DNA of 64,000 nt from Streptantibioticus parmotrematis (GCF_019890615.1 NZ_JAINVZ010000002.1:248001-312000), one strand, 5' to 3'; numbered from the stretch's first letter, positions 42,750 through 53,421 are shown. Program-made: numbers and translations. Notes: generated by a model not told the origin, from the letters alone.

Positions 42750-44474
42750 ATGCCCTACGTACTCGGACTCGGGGGTCCGTACCGCCACGACGCCTCCGCG
42801 TGTCTCGTCGACGAGACCGGACAGATCGTCGCTTTCGCCGAGGAGGAGCGCTTCAGCAGGCGCAGATGGAGTGCCGGAACGCGCAAGACATCGAGATCGG
42901 TGAGCTTCTGCCTGGATCGTGCGGGCATAGGCCTCGCGGACGTGGACGACATCGTCGCCGGCTTCGTCCCGCGCTGGCTGGACGGGCCCGCCATCCGGCA
43001 CCGGCGACTGATCCGGCAGACGCTCGAGCCCAGGTACTTCGACGGCCACCAGCCGGTGGAGGTCAGTGTGATCGGGCATCACCTGGCCCACGCCGCCTCC
43101 GCCTTCCATTGTTCGGGATTCGACCGTGCGGCTGTGCTGGTGGTCGACGGTGCCGGCGACGGCGCGGCCACCAGCCTCTACCGCGGCACGCCCGACGGCC
43201 TCGAACTGGTGGAGGACTACCCGTTCAACCAGTCGCTCGGGCTGCTGTACGAGAGTGCCGCCGGATACCTCGGACTCGGCGATCTGGGCGGCGCCGACAA
43301 GCTGATGGCACTCGCGGCCTACGGCGAACCACGGTATGACCTGGGCTTCCTCACCGAGACCGCCTCCGGCTACGCTATCGACCTGTCGAAGTACGGGATG
43401 GGTCCGCGGGATACCGGGGGTTTCCGGCACGTCACCCCGGACTGGTCGCGGCGCATGAAGGAATGCTGCCGCGCCGCGTACGCGGCGCTGGGAGTGCCGG
43501 AGCGCACCAGCTGGCTCAGCTACGACCGCGCCTCGGGAGGATTCAGCCGGTGCGACGACTTCACGCCGGAACAAGCCGACCTGGCCGCTTCGATGCAGGC
43601 CGCACTGGAACGGTGTCTGCTCTCCCTGGCCCGCCGGGCCCTGGCCGCCTCCGGTACCACTCGGCTGTGCCTGGCCGGGGACGTCGCCCTGAACTGCGCC
43701 GCCAACGGCGTTTTGCAGCGCTACAGCGGGGCGACCGAACTCTTCGTGCAGCCCGCGGCCGACGACGCGGGCATCGCCATTGGTGCGGCACTGGAGGTGG
43801 CGCGTCAGCGCGGCTACGCGACGATCCCGTCGCGGCGTATGACACACATCGCGTTCGGCCCCGACTTCTCCGACGAGGGGATCGGACGTGTCCTGGACGA
43901 GACCGGCGCCCGCTACACCCATCACGGCGATGCGGTCGTGGAAGCAGCCGCGACGGCGCTCGCCGACGGCAGCGTCATCGGCTGGTTCCAGGGCCGCGCC
44001 GAAGGAGGACCGAGAGCCCTCGGCCGTCGAAGCATCCTCGGGGACCCTCGTTCCGTCACGACGCGTGACCGCATGAACCGGGACATCAAGAGGCGCGAGT
44101 GGTGGCGTCCGCTCGGTCTGAGCGTTCACGCGGACGCCGCCGGGGACCTCGTTCTCACTCCGTCGCCGGGCAGTACCGATTTCATGGCTGTCGCCCATTA
44201 CGCCACCGAGACGGCCAGGACCAGGGCCCCTGCGGCGGTGCACGTGGACGACACCTTGCGCCCGCAGGTGGTGACCGCCGCGGCGGACGACCGGTATGCC
44301 CGGCTCCTCCACGCGTTCGGTGCCCGCACCGGAGTCCTCGCGCTCGTCAATGCCTCGTTCAACGACGAGTCGGAGCCGATCGTCTGCTCACCGGCGGACG
44401 CTCTGCGCATGTTCTGGTCGTCGCCGATGGACGCCCTGGCGATCGGCGGCTTCTGGCTCGACAAGCGGCGATAG
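42750..44474 (+). CDS. carbamoyltransferase, NodU/CmcH family, RiPP cluster
   Basis: 574 residues with the bipartite fold of O-carbamoyltransferases. The Kae1-like N-terminal half has a metal site GHHLAHAAS (His110, His111, His114) and VVDGAGDGAATSL. The C-terminal YrdC-like half has AEGGPRALGRRSIL and NASFNDESEPIVCSP. It makes carbamoyl-AMP from carbamoyl phosphate and moves the carbamoyl group to a hydroxyl. As the core peptide lacks Ser and Thr, the acceptor may be a hydroxyl added by the two oxygenases, or Tyr38. GAGGAACGG precedes the ATG. Confidence 0.9.
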   Translation: MPYVLGLGGPYRHDASACLVDETGQIVAFAEEERFSRRRWSAGTRKTSRSVSFCLDRAGIGLADVDDIVAGFVPRWLDGPAIRHRRLIRQTLEPRYFDGHQPVEVSVIGHHLAHAASAFHCSGFDRAAVLVVDGAGDGAATSLYRGTPDGLELVEDYPFNQSLGLLYESAAGYLGLGDLGGADKLMALAAYGEPRYDLGFLTETASGYAIDLSKYGMGPRDTGGFRHVTPDWSRRMKECCRAAYAALGVPERTSWLSYDRASGGFSRCDDFTPEQADLAASMQAALERCLLSLARRALAASGTTRLCLAGDVALNCAANGVLQRYSGATELFVQPAADDAGIAIGAALEVARQRGYATIPSRRMTHIAFGPDFSDEGIGRVLDETGARYTHHGDAVVEAAATALADGSVIGWFQGRAEGGPRALGRRSILGDPRSVTTRDRMNRDIKRREWWRPLGLSVHADAAGDLVLTPSPGSTDFMAVAHYATETARTRAPAAVHVDDTLRPQVVTAAADDRYARLLHAFGARTGVLALVNASFNDESEPIVCSPADALRMFWSSPMDALAIGGFWLDKRR

Positions 44475-44494
44475 TGCGCGGGCCGCGACGGCGC

Positions 44495-47233
44495 TCATCC
44501 GCCGGCCTCGGAGAGCCGCGCGCGGATGTCCGCGGCCTGCGTGCTGCCGACGGCGGCGAGCAATTCGTGCGCGACCGTCCAGGCGCGCCGGGCCTGCACG
44601 AGATCCCCCGCGCGCCGGTGGGCGTCGCCCAAGTCGCGCAGTGCTGCGGCCTGCCCGGGCCGGTTTCCCGCGTCACGGTGGACGCGGACGGCCTGCCGCA
44701 GCGATTCCAGCGCCGCCGTGTCCTGGCCGAGTCGTTGCTGCACGGCGGCGAGACCGGTGAGCACCTGGCCCTCGGCGTCGGGTCGTCCGCTCGAACGGTA
44801 CGTGTCGCGTGCCTCGTTGTAGCGCTGCAAAGCTTCGTCGAGCCGGCCGGCGTCGACGTCGACGCAAGCGAGGTTGTACAGCGCCGCACCGCGCAGGTGC
44901 GGGGAATCGGTCTGCTCGGCGATGGTCAGGGCCCGGTGGAGCACCTCGACGGCCTGGGCGTTCGATCCTGTTGCGTGGTAGGCGTCCCCGAGGTTGTTCA
45001 GGACGAAGCCTTCCATGATCTGGTCGCCCGAGGCGTGGTTCAGCTCCGCCGCCCGCCGGAAGTGCTCGATGGCCTCGTCGAGCCGCCGCAGAGACAGACA
45101 GACGACTCCGGCCAGGTTGGCGACCACGGTCTCCGGACGGGGGTCGGCAAGACGGCGTGCGGCACGCAGGCCCGTCTCACAGAGCGCCAGCCAGTCCGAC
45201 CAGTATCCCCGCAGGTGGCACACGTCGGCCAGAACCAGAGGGGCGTACCAGACCAGGTCGTGCATCTGCCGGCGCCCGGCTCGCTCGGCCAGAGCGGTCA
45301 GGTTCGCGCGCTCCCGCTCGAGCCAGCCCAGCGCGCTCTCGCGGTCGGCGAAGCCGGGAACCTCGGCAGGACCCTCGTACGGCGGGGGCGCGCTGTCCCG
45401 GCTGGGACGGATCGCGCGCCGCGCGTTGTCGGCGGCATTCAGGTACCAGGTGAGGAGACGGCGCACCGCCGCGTCGCGTTCCGGCTCGCCCTCCTCCCTG
45501 CCGACGCGCTCGCTCGCGTACTCGTGGACCAGGTCGTGCAGCCGGTAGCGCCCGGCCTCCGGGGCGTCCGCCAGGTGCGCGCCGATGAGGTGGCCGAGTG
45601 CCGTCTCCGCTTCGCCCGGGAAGACGTCCGCCAGCGCGGCGAACTGGACCGGTCCGAACCATTCGCCGTCCCACAGCCCGAGAAGGCGCAGTCCTCGGGC
45701 GGTGGCGGGGGGCAGGGCCACGTAGCTGGTCTCCAGGCAGGTGCGCACCGACCTCTGACCGTCGTCGAACTCGTCGAGGTGGGGATGCGAGCCGGACAGG
45801 CGGCGCGCCATGTCTGCGACCGACAGGTCGGGCCGGGTCGCCAGCCGGGCACCGATGAGCCGGATCGCCAGCGGCATGCCGCCGCACGCGGTCAGCACTC
45901 GCTCGGTCGCCTCCGGTTCCGACGCGGCGCGGGCGGCACCGACGATGTCGGCGAACAGCTTCGCCGCGTGATCGGGGACGAGTGCCGTGAGGCCGAACGA
46001 CTGGACCCCGTCGAGCGCCGCGAGCCTCGTGCGGCTGGTGACGATCGCGGCGGACCCTTGGTACCCGGGAAGCAACAGACTGACCTGCGCCGTATCCGCG
46101 GCGTCGTCGAGCACTACGAGCACCCGGCGCTCGGCGAGCAGGCTGCGGTACAGGACGGCGAGTTCGTCCTCGGTCGCGGGAAGCGCGCCGTCACCTCTCA
46201 GCGCCCTGATGAACTGGGCCAGTACCGAGGTCGGCGAACGAGGAGCGTCACTGGTGCCGCGCAGATCCGCGAACAGCTGGCCGTCGGGGAAGGCACCGCG
46301 CACCTGGTGCGCGGCTTTCAGCGCGACGCTGGTCTTGCCGATGCCCCCCAAGCCGGTGACGGCCACGACGGGCACGCCGTCGGCCGGTGTCCCGAGGGTC
46401 CGCGTCAGTTCCCCGACCAGTTCCGTGCGACCGACGAAGTCGTTCACACCGGCGGGGAGCTGCCGGGGGACCATCACCTGGCGGGCCGACACCGACGAGG
46501 ACGGTGGCGGCACGCTCAGGGCGGGATCGCCCGCCAGGATCGCCTCGTGCAGACTCCGCAGCTCGGGACCCGGGTCGAGTCCCAGTTCACGCACCGACTC
46601 GGCGTGCCCGGCCCGGTACGTCTCCAGGGCCTCGCCGGGAACGCCCGACCGGTAGAGGGCGAGCATCAGCTGCCCGCGCAGACGTTCTCGTAGCGGGTGC
46701 TCGTTGAGGACCGGGCGGAGTGCGGTGACCAGCTCGGCGTGACGACCGGCGTCCAGCGAGGCCTGCGCCCAGTCCTCGAACGTCACCAGCCGGGCTTCCT
46801 CCAGCGCGAACGCCTCCATGTCGACACACGGGGAGGAGGGGATGTCGGCGAACGCCCGGCCGCGCCACAGTGACAACGCCTGGTCGAGCAGATCGACAGC
46901 GGCATCGCCCTGGGCCTCGGCGCCGCGGCGGGTCAGCTCCCGGAACCGGAGGCAGTCCGCGGCGCCGGCGCGCAGGCTGTAACCGGACGGCCCATTGGCC
47001 ACCGATCCGGGCCCGAGGAGGCGACGCAGTCGGGAGATCCGCACCTGCACCGCGTTGCGCGGATCCGCGGGCACACGCTTGCGCCACACAGCCTCCGTCA
47101 GGTGTTCGACCGTGACCGGTTCTCCCGCGTGCACCAGCAACTCGCCCAGGAAGGCCCGGTCCCGTGCCGAGGCGGGGCTGATCCACCGAGTACCGTCGCC
47201 CAGCAACAACGGCCCCAGGACCGCGAATTCCAT
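44495..47233 (-). CDS. AfsR/SARP family regulator with NB-ARC and TPR domains
   Basis: 912 residues. An OmpR-type winged helix (about 1-95, [14 protein letters not shown]), a bacterial transcriptional activation domain (about 96-235), an NB-ARC ATPase with P-loop GLGGIGKTS (294-302) and GGMPLAIRL, then TPRs (about 690-900). SARP proteins switch on antibiotic clusters, so it is the likely activator of the adjacent RiPP genes. AAGGGAG precedes the ATG at 47233. It converges on the carbamoyltransferase gene with only 20 bp between them. Confidence 0.93.
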   Translation of the reverse strand: MEFAVLGPLLLGDGTRWISPASARDRAFLGELLVHAGEPVTVEHLTEAVWRKRVPADPRNAVQVRISRLRRLLGPGSVANGPSGYSLRAGAADCLRFRELTRRGAEAQGDAAVDLLDQALSLWRGRAFADIPSSPCVDMEAFALEEARLVTFEDWAQASLDAGRHAELVTALRPVLNEHPLRERLRGQLMLALYRSGVPGEALETYRAGHAESVRELGLDPGPELRSLHEAILAGDPALSVPPPSSSVSARQVMVPRQLPAGVNDFVGRTELVGELTRTLGTPADGVPVVAVTGLGGIGKTSVALKAAHQVRGAFPDGQLFADLRGTSDAPRSPTSVLAQFIRALRGDGALPATEDELAVLYRSLLAERRVLVVLDDAADTAQVSLLLPGYQGSAAIVTSRTRLAALDGVQSFGLTALVPDHAAKLFADIVGAARAASEPEATERVLTACGGMPLAIRLIGARLATRPDLSVADMARRLSGSHPHLDEFDDGQRSVRTCLETSYVALPPATARGLRLLGLWDGEWFGPVQFAALADVFPGEAETALGHLIGAHLADAPEAGRYRLHDLVHEYASERVGREEGEPERDAAVRRLLTWYLNAADNARRAIRPSRDSAPPPYEGPAEVPGFADRESALGWLERERANLTALAERAGRRQMHDLVWYAPLVLADVCHLRGYWSDWLALCETGLRAARRLADPRPETVVANLAGVVCLSLRRLDEAIEHFRRAAELNHASGDQIMEGFVLNNLGDAYHATGSNAQAVEVLHRALTIAEQTDSPHLRGAALYNLACVDVDAGRLDEALQRYNEARDTYRSSGRPDAEGQVLTGLAAVQQRLGQDTAALESLRQAVRVHRDAGNRPGQAAALRDLGDAHRRAGDLVQARRAWTVAHELLAAVGSTQAADIRARLSEAGG

Positions 47234-47518
47234 TGGCCGGCTCCCTTCCTCGATGGCGGCACTGTGGCACACCGCCTCGGGGCGGCCGTTCGCGGTGTCC
47301 GCGGGCAGCGAGGTGCGTGCTCAGCGCCTATGTCACGGCATGATGCCTGGTCGCGCTGCGTGACCGCACGGCGGCGTGGGATTCGTGAACGGGCGAGGGA
47401 CCGCGGTGGGCCTCGATGGCGCGGCAGCGGGGCGGCGAGGCACACGGAGGAACGGGGTTCCGGCCCTGTCGGGCCGGGCCGCACCGGCCGAGGCGGGCGT
47501 TGTGGGAGGCTGGATCGC

Positions 47519-49543
47519 ATGAACCGGCTGGCTGGTGTGACCTCGCCTTATCTGCTTCAGCACGCGGACAACCCGGTGGACTGGTGGCCCTGGTCCCCCG
47601 AGGCGTTCGCGGAGGCGCGGCGGCGCGACGTGCCGGTGCTGCTGTCCGTGGGGTATTCGGCGTGCCACTGGTGTCATGTGATGGCTCGGGAGTCGTTCGA
47701 GGACGTTGCCACCGCTGCTGTCGTCAATGACGGGTTCGTCGCGGTCAAGGTGGATCGGGAGGAGCGGCCGGACGTCGACGCCGTGTACATGGAGGCGGTG
47801 CAGGCGGCTACCGGGCAGGGTGGGTGGCCTATGACCGTTTTTCTGACGCCGGACGGGGAGCCGTTCTACTTCGGGACCTACTTTCCGCCTGAGCCACGGC
47901 ACGGCATGCCCGGGTTCCGGCAGGTGCTGGAGGGCGTGCGCAGCGCTTGGCGGGACCGGCGCGAGGAGGTCGGGGAGGTTGCCGGGCGGATCGTGCGGGA
48001 TCTGTCCGAACGACGGATCGCGCAGGTCGGGGGCGCCGCGCCGGGGGCCGAGGAACTGGGGGCCGCGCTGCTGGGGCTGACGCGGGAGTACGACGCCACG
48101 CGGGGCGGGTTCGGGGGCGCGCCGAAGTTCCCGCCGTCGATGGCGCTGGAGTTCCTGCTGCGGCACCACGCGCGCACCGGTTCCGAGGGCGCGTTGCAGA
48201 TGGCGGCCGACACCTGTGAGGCGATGGCGCGCGGCGGGATCTACGACCAGCTCGGCGGCGGCTTCGCGCGCTACAGCGTGGACCGGGAATGGGTCGTGCC
48301 GCATTTCGAGAAGATGCTGTACGACAACGCGCTGCTGTGCCGGGTGTACGCGCATCTGTGGCGGGCCACCGGCTCTGACCTCGCGCGGCGTGTGGCGGTC
48401 GGGACCGCCGACTTCATGGTGCGTGAACTGCGCACCGCGCAGGGCGGGTTCGCCTCCGCGCTGGACGCCGACAGCGACCGCGCCGACGGCACGCACGCCG
48501 AGGGCGCGTACTACGTGTGGACGCCCGATGAGCTGCGCGAGGTGCTGGGGGAGGAGGACGCCCGGCTCGCCGCGCAGTACTTCGGGGTGACCGAGGACGG
48601 GACCTTCGAGCACGGCGCCTCCGTACTCCAGCTCAAGGGCGGGGAGTTGGCGGACGGCGAACGGATCGGGGAGGTGCGGGCTCGGCTGCTGGAGGCGCGG
48701 GAGCTGCGGCCCCGGCCCGGCCGGGACGACAAGGTGGTCGCCGCGTGGAACGGGCTGGCGATCGCCGCGCTCGCCGAGACCGGCGCGTACTTCGAGCGCC
48801 CCGACCTCGTACGGGCCGCGCTGGACGCCGCCGACCTGCTCGTACGGGTGCACATGGACGACGAGCACGCGCGCCTCGCCCGCACCTCGCGCGACGGCGT
48901 CGTAGGCGCCAACTCCGGTGTCCTGGAGGACTACGCGGACGTGGCCGAGGGCTTCGTCACGCTGGCCGGGGTGACCGGCGAGGGCGTGTGGCTGGAGTTC
49001 GCCGGGCTGCTGCTCGACACCGTGCTGCGGCACTTCGCCGACGGGGACGGCGGCTTCCACGACACCGCCGACGACGCCGAACGCCTCATCCGCAGGCCGC
49101 AGGACCCCACCGACAACGCGACCCCCTCGGGCTGGACCGCCGCCGCGCAGGCGCTGCTGTCGTACGCGGCCCACACCGGCTCGGAACGCCATCGCACCGC
49201 CGCCGAGGGCGCGTTGGGGATCGTGGGCGCGCTGGCCGGGCGAGCACCGCGGTTCATCGGCTGGGGCCTGGCGGCGGCGGAAGCGGCGCTGGACGGACCC
49301 CGCGAAGTGGCCGTCGTCGGACCCGCGGGCGATCCGGCGACCGCCGCGCTGCACCGGACCGCGCTGCTGGGGACCGCGCCGGGCGCGGTGGTCGCCGTGG
49401 GCGAGCCGGACGGCGAGGAGTTCCCGTTGCTGCGCGACCGGCCGCTGGTCGACGGCCGCCCGGCCGCGTACGTGTGCCGCCACTTCACGTGCGACGCGCC
49501 GGTGACGGATGCGGAGGCGCTGGCGGAGCGGCTCGGGGGCTGA
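47519..49543 (+). CDS. thioredoxin-domain protein, DUF255/YyaL family
   Basis: 674 residues. An N-terminal DUF255 domain (about 1-165) is thioredoxin-like and has an SACHWCHVM motif with Cys49 and Cys52; a barrel of six-hairpin glycosidase type (about 230-600) follows. The same layout occurs in bacterial YyaL and human SPATA20. Its true substrate is not established. The ATG at 47519 gives [23 protein letters not shown], the conserved start. Confidence 0.9.
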   Translation: MNRLAGVTSPYLLQHADNPVDWWPWSPEAFAEARRRDVPVLLSVGYSACHWCHVMARESFEDVATAAVVNDGFVAVKVDREERPDVDAVYMEAVQAATGQGGWPMTVFLTPDGEPFYFGTYFPPEPRHGMPGFRQVLEGVRSAWRDRREEVGEVAGRIVRDLSERRIAQVGGAAPGAEELGAALLGLTREYDATRGGFGGAPKFPPSMALEFLLRHHARTGSEGALQMAADTCEAMARGGIYDQLGGGFARYSVDREWVVPHFEKMLYDNALLCRVYAHLWRATGSDLARRVAVGTADFMVRELRTAQGGFASALDADSDRADGTHAEGAYYVWTPDELREVLGEEDARLAAQYFGVTEDGTFEHGASVLQLKGGELADGERIGEVRARLLEARELRPRPGRDDKVVAAWNGLAIAALAETGAYFERPDLVRAALDAADLLVRVHMDDEHARLARTSRDGVVGANSGVLEDYADVAEGFVTLAGVTGEGVWLEFAGLLLDTVLRHFADGDGGFHDTADDAERLIRRPQDPTDNATPSGWTAAAQALLSYAAHTGSERHRTAAEGALGIVGALAGRAPRFIGWGLAAAEAALDGPREVAVVGPAGDPATAALHRTALLGTAPGAVVAVGEPDGEEFPLLRDRPLVDGRPAAYVCRHFTCDAPVTDAEALAERLGG

Positions 49544-49563
49544 GGGCGGAGTGCCTCAGGGGC

Positions 49564-50193
49564 TCAGAGGGCGTGCCGGCCCAGGCCGTCCGCGAGGATG
49601 TCCAGGGTGCGTTCCAGCAGTGCGCCCAGGTCCTCGGTGCCGTCGTTCTCGACCCAGTGCATCATCGTCTCCTGCCAGCCGCCGAGCAGCGCGCCCACCA
49701 CGATGCGCAGGCCCAGGTCGTCGGCGGGGCGGCCGGTGCGGCGGGCGAGGACGTCGACCAGCAGGCCGCAGGAGACGGACATGTTCTCGCCCATCCGGGC
49801 CCGGATCGCCGGCACCTCGCGCACCAGCCGCATCCGTTGCAGCATCTCGTCGTGTTCCCCGGCCGCCATCTGGCGGGCCAGCGGCACGACCGCCTGCCGC
49901 AACGAGTCCACGATCGGCTCGTCCGCCGGGCGTTCCAGCAGCGCGGCCTCCATCAGCGGGTCGTACTCGTCGGTGAGGACGACGTCCTCCTTGGTGGGGA
50001 AGTACCGGAAGAAGGTGCTGGGGGAGACCTCGGCGGCGGCGGCGATCTGCTCGACGGTGGTCGCGTCGTACCCCTGGCGTTCGAAGAGCCGGTAGGCGGC
50101 GTGCCGTATCCCCTGGCGGGTCCTGATCTTCTTGCGCTCCCGCAGGCCGAGCGCGGGGGCGGCGGGGGTGGTAGCGGAGGCCATGTCCGTCAT
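49564..50193 (-). CDS. TetR family transcriptional regulator
   Basis: 209 residues. The helix-turn-helix (about 18-65) reads RQGIRHAAYRLFERQGYDATTVEQ and VSPSTFFRYFPTKEDVV, and the rest forms the ligand-binding dimer domain. Its ATG overlaps the stop of the MFS gene by 4 bp, so exporter and repressor are one operon. It probably represses that operon until a drug-like ligand binds. Confidence 0.9.
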   Translation of the reverse strand: MTDMASATTPAAPALGLRERKKIRTRQGIRHAAYRLFERQGYDATTVEQIAAAAEVSPSTFFRYFPTKEDVVLTDEYDPLMEAALLERPADEPIVDSLRQAVVPLARQMAAGEHDEMLQRMRLVREVPAIRARMGENMSVSCGLLVDVLARRTGRPADDLGLRIVVGALLGGWQETMMHWVENDGTEDLGALLERTLDILADGLGRHAL

Positions 50194-51752
50194 TGTCGTG
50201 CATCGGCCGGTGCGGGGGCCACGGCGGCGGCCGGTGCCTGGGCGGTACGCGAGTCCGGCAGCCGCAGCGCCACCAGCACCGCCGCGACGACCGCCGTCAC
50301 CCCGCACAGCAGCAGGACGACGTCCATGCCGTGCACGTAGGCGGCGTTCGCGGAGGCCGCGAGGCGGGGGTCGTGGAGGGTGGCGGCGACCGTGTGCGCC
50401 GCGACCACCGACTTGCCGGCGACCGCGCCCGCCGCGGGCGGCAGCCCGGCCGTGTCCAGCCTGGCGCCGAACGCCGAGGCCAGCACGCTGCCCAGCAGCG
50501 CCACCCCGATCGCCCCGCCGGTCTGCCGCAGCGTCATCAGCAGCCCAGAGCCGGAACCGGCGCGCTCACGCGGCAGCGTCCCCAGGGCGGCGTCCATGGC
50601 CGGGATCATGGCGAAGCCGAACCCGAAGCCGGTCACCGACAGCCACAGCGCGGTGTAGCCGTAGCCGTCGTCCGCCGTGGTGCGGCTGCCCAGGAACGCG
50701 GCGGCCGCCAGCACCAGCAGCCCGCCCGCGATCACCGGCCGCGGCCCGAAGCGGGCGACCAGCGGCGCGGCGGCCCGGGCGGTCACCAGCAGCCCCGCCA
50801 TCATCGGCAGCAGCCGCACGCCCGTGCCGAACGCGTCGGCGCCCAGCACCGCCTGGAGGTAGTTGGGCAGCACGAACAGCAGCCCCATCAGCACGAACAT
50901 CACCAGCGTCGCGGCGACCGCGTTCCACAGGAAGTTGCGCTGCCGCAGCAGGCCGACGTCCAGCATCGGCCGTACGGCCACCCGCTCGCGCAGCACCAGC
51001 GCGGTCAGCAGTGCGGCGGCGCCGAAGAACATGACCAGCACGAGGGGATCGCCCCAGCCCCGGCGCGGCGCCTCGATGATCCCGTAGACCAGCGCGCCGA
51101 GCCCGACGCAGTTGAGCGCGGAGCTGATCGTGTCGATGCGCGGGGCGGACGGGTCGGAGGACTCGCGCAGCAGGAAGACGCAGGCGGTGATGCCGATGGC
51201 GACCATGGGCACGTTGATCAGGAAGACCGAGCCCCACCAGAAGTGGTCCAGCAGCCAGCCGCCGATGATCGGGCCGAGCGGCATGCCCAGCGCGGTGGCG
51301 GCGGTCAGCATGCCGATCGCCTTGGTGCGCTCCCCGGGTCCGAAGACGGCCGGGAGCACGGCCATCGCCAACGGCATGATCAGCGCGGCGCCCAGCCCCA
51401 TGCCGGTGCGGGCGGCGATGACCCCGGCGGGCGAGCCGGCCAGCGCCCCGGCCAGCGAACCGGCGAGGAAGAGCGCGAGGCCGACGACGAGCATCCGGCG
51501 CCGCCCGAAGCGGTCGCCCAGCAGGCCCGCCGGGAGCATCAGCGCGGCCAGCACGACGGTGTAGGAGTCGGCGATCCACTGCTGCTGGCTGATGTCGGCG
51601 CCCAGCTGCGAAGCCATCGTGGGCAGCGCGACGTTGAGGATCGTGGCGTCGAACCCGACGACGAGCATGCTCGCGACGAGCGCGCCCAGAGCCCACCAGC
51701 GCTTGGGGTCGGGCGGGGCGGAGGTGGCGGGCGCGGGGGTGGTGGCGTGCAT
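50190..51752 (-). CDS. MFS drug exporter, DHA2 (EmrB/QacA) family
   Basis: 520 residues with 14 predicted transmembrane helices. Motif A is GLLGDRFGRRRMLVVG (about 80-95), and motif C lies in LGMPLGPIIGGWLL. The proton antiporters of this family export lipophilic drugs. ATG at 51752 is chosen because AAGGG lies six bases upstream; GTG at 51761 would overlap it. It is followed by its TetR regulator. Confidence 0.92.
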   Translation of the reverse strand: MHATTPAPATSAPPDPKRWWALGALVASMLVVGFDATILNVALPTMASQLGADISQQQWIADSYTVVLAALMLPAGLLGDRFGRRRMLVVGLALFLAGSLAGALAGSPAGVIAARTGMGLGAALIMPLAMAVLPAVFGPGERTKAIGMLTAATALGMPLGPIIGGWLLDHFWWGSVFLINVPMVAIGITACVFLLRESSDPSAPRIDTISSALNCVGLGALVYGIIEAPRRGWGDPLVLVMFFGAAALLTALVLRERVAVRPMLDVGLLRQRNFLWNAVAATLVMFVLMGLLFVLPNYLQAVLGADAFGTGVRLLPMMAGLLVTARAAAPLVARFGPRPVIAGGLLVLAAAAFLGSRTTADDGYGYTALWLSVTGFGFGFAMIPAMDAALGTLPRERAGSGSGLLMTLRQTGGAIGVALLGSVLASAFGARLDTAGLPPAAGAVAGKSVVAAHTVAATLHDPRLAASANAAYVHGMDVVLLLCGVTAVVAAVLVALRLPDSRTAQAPAAAVAPAPADARQ

Positions 51753-51814
51753 GGCGTTCACCCTTCGGTGGCCGGGGCCTGCTCCGGCGGTGGGAACGGC
51801 GGAGAGGATCCGGT

Positions 51815-51838
51815 AGTAAGTCTTATATGACAGTCACT
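51815..51838. promoter_or_regulatory. imperfect 24-bp dyad upstream of the MFS/TetR operon
   Basis: AGTAAGTCTTATATGACAGT and the next four bases form a dyad centred on TATA with most positions symmetric, in an AT-rich stretch about 65 bp before the MFS start. The AT content is strikingly unlike its surroundings. It is a likely TetR operator. Confidence 0.5.
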
Positions 51839-51972
51839 CTCAAAAAATAGTAACTCCCGTGGCGGCATGGCGCCAGGTGCCCAGGTGGGAACGGGTGCGG
51901 GCAGGGGTGCCGGCGGGGGTGCGGGCGGGGGTACGGGTGCGGGCGTGTGTGTACGTGGGTGTGTACGCGAAA

Positions 51973-52013
51973 ACGAGGACGACCCGCGGCGGGTTGCCGC
52001 GGGTCGTCCTCGT
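51973..52013 (-). terminator. 18-bp perfect hairpin after the lipoprotein gene
   Basis: ACGAGGACGACCCGCGGC (51973-51990) pairs perfectly with 51996-52013 around a 5-nt loop, 33 bp beyond the lipoprotein stop on the minus strand. Confidence 0.8.
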
Positions 52014-52046
52014 GCGGGAGGTCTTACGGGGAGGGCGCCGGGATCG

Positions 52047-52520
52047 TCAGTACGTCCAGTGCGGGCGGCCCGACTCCATGACGCAGCGGATGACGCGGCC
52101 GGCGCTGTCCGTCGTGGACTTGCCCAGGTCGGCGTCACGGCAGAACTCGCCCGCGCGGTAGCAGTTGCCCGCGTTCGAACGGATGCTGCACACCGATGCC
52201 GCCGCATGGGTGGTCGGCGCGGGCTCGGCCGGACGGGTGACGGGCGGCGGCGCCGGGTGACGCGTCGCGGTGTGCGTGGGTGCCGGAGCGTGGGTGCGGG
52301 GAGCCGCCGGGGTGGGCGTCGGCTTGGCGGCGGGCGTCGAGGGCGAGGGCGGCGGCGAAGGGGGCGGCGCGGTCGTCGGGGCCGCGGTCGTCGTGGCCGC
52401 CGTGGGCGCGGTCGTGGCGGGGGCGACCCCGCTCGCGCCGGACGCCGTGGGCCCGCAGGCCGCGAGGGAGCAGGCCGCGGCGAACGCGGCCACGGATATG
52501 GCGAAATGACGGCGTTTCAT
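52047..52520 (-). CDS. secreted lipoprotein with Pro/Thr linker and Cys-rich C-terminal domain
   Basis: 157 residues. A signal peptide ends in lipobox LAAC (Cys22). A long Thr/Ala/Pro-rich linker (about 25-105) is followed by a 50-residue domain with four cysteines (SVCSIRSNAGNCYRAGEFCR and RVIRCVMESG), probably two disulfides. This small C-terminal domain is common in actinobacterial surface proteins. Function unknown. Transcription is from its own promoter, away from the PAQR gene's end. Confidence 0.75.
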   Translation of the reverse strand: MKRRHFAISVAAFAAACSLAACGPTASGASGVAPATTAPTAATTTAAPTTAPPPSPPPSPSTPAAKPTPTPAAPRTHAPAPTHTATRHPAPPPVTRPAEPAPTTHAAASVCSIRSNAGNCYRAGEFCRDADLGKSTTDSAGRVIRCVMESGRPHWTY

Positions 52521-52668
52521 GGCGGGACGGTAGTCCCGCGCCGGTTGTGAAGAGAAGGTGTAGGAGTGGTGGAGCCTGGATGGATGCGGTGTCGTTACCT
52601 GGCGTGCGGGCCGCTCACCGGAGCGTGTGCGTGCGGGCCGTCCAGTGGCGCGTACACGCGTACGCCGC

Positions 52669-53418
52669 TCACCTGTGCGTGTACGCCACCAGGGAGATCC
52701 CCACGTAGTGGACGATGAACGCGGCCAGCGTGAACGAGTGGAAGACCTCGTGGAAGCCGAACCAGCGCGGTGACGGGTTGGGCCGCTTGATCCCGTAGAT
52801 CACGCCGCCCGCGCTGTAGAGCAGGCCGCCCAGCGTCACGCAGACCAGCACCGCGACGCCGCCGGTGCGCATGAAGTCGGGCAGGAAGAACACCGCTGCC
52901 CAGCCCAGCGCGAGGTAGCAGGGCGTGTAGAGCCAGCGCGGCGCGCTCACCCAGAAGACCCGGAACGCTATTCCGGCCAGCGCGCCCGCCCAGATGAACC
53001 ACAGCAGCGCGGTCGCCGTCCCCGACGGCAGCAGCAGGATGGCGAGGGGGGTGTACGTACCGGCGATGATGAGGAAGATGTTGGCGTGGTCCAGACGGCG
53101 TAGGACGGCCGACGCCTTCGGTCCCCAGTTGCCCCGGTGGTAGAGCGCGCTCACTCCGAACAGCAGGCAGGCGGTGAGCGTGTAGACCGCGCAGCCGACC
53201 CGCGCCCGCGGGCTGTCGGCCAGCGCGGTCAGGAGCACGCCCGCGAAGAGCGTGGCCGGGAACATCCCGGCGTGCAGCCATCCGCGCAGCTTGGGCTTGA
53301 CGACGGCCTGCGCCTGCGCGACGGCGGCCTGTGCTTGCGCGACGGCACCCTGACCCTGGCTCGCGGCGGCGGCCGATGCCGAGCCGCGAGTCTCCTCGAC
53401 CGGTGTCATGCCCGTCAT
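52669..53418 (-). CDS. hemolysin III / PAQR family membrane protein
   Basis: 249 residues with seven transmembrane helices. It carries the family's metal-site motifs: SALYHRGNWG (Ser-x3-His), LDHANIFLIIAGTYTP, and FHEVFHSFTLAAFIVHY (His-x3-His). PAQR relatives are thought to act on membrane lipids or ceramide-like molecules; true haemolysis is doubtful. An Ala/Gln-rich N-terminal extension (QAQAAVAQAQA) precedes the first helix. ATG at 53418 is used. A palindrome overlaps its start region. Confidence 0.88.
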   Translation of the reverse strand: MTGMTPVEETRGSASAAAASQGQGAVAQAQAAVAQAQAVVKPKLRGWLHAGMFPATLFAGVLLTALADSPRARVGCAVYTLTACLLFGVSALYHRGNWGPKASAVLRRLDHANIFLIIAGTYTPLAILLLPSGTATALLWFIWAGALAGIAFRVFWVSAPRWLYTPCYLALGWAAVFFLPDFMRTGGVAVLVCVTLGGLLYSAGGVIYGIKRPNPSPRWFGFHEVFHSFTLAAFIVHYVGISLVAYTHR

Positions 53419-53421
53419 GCT

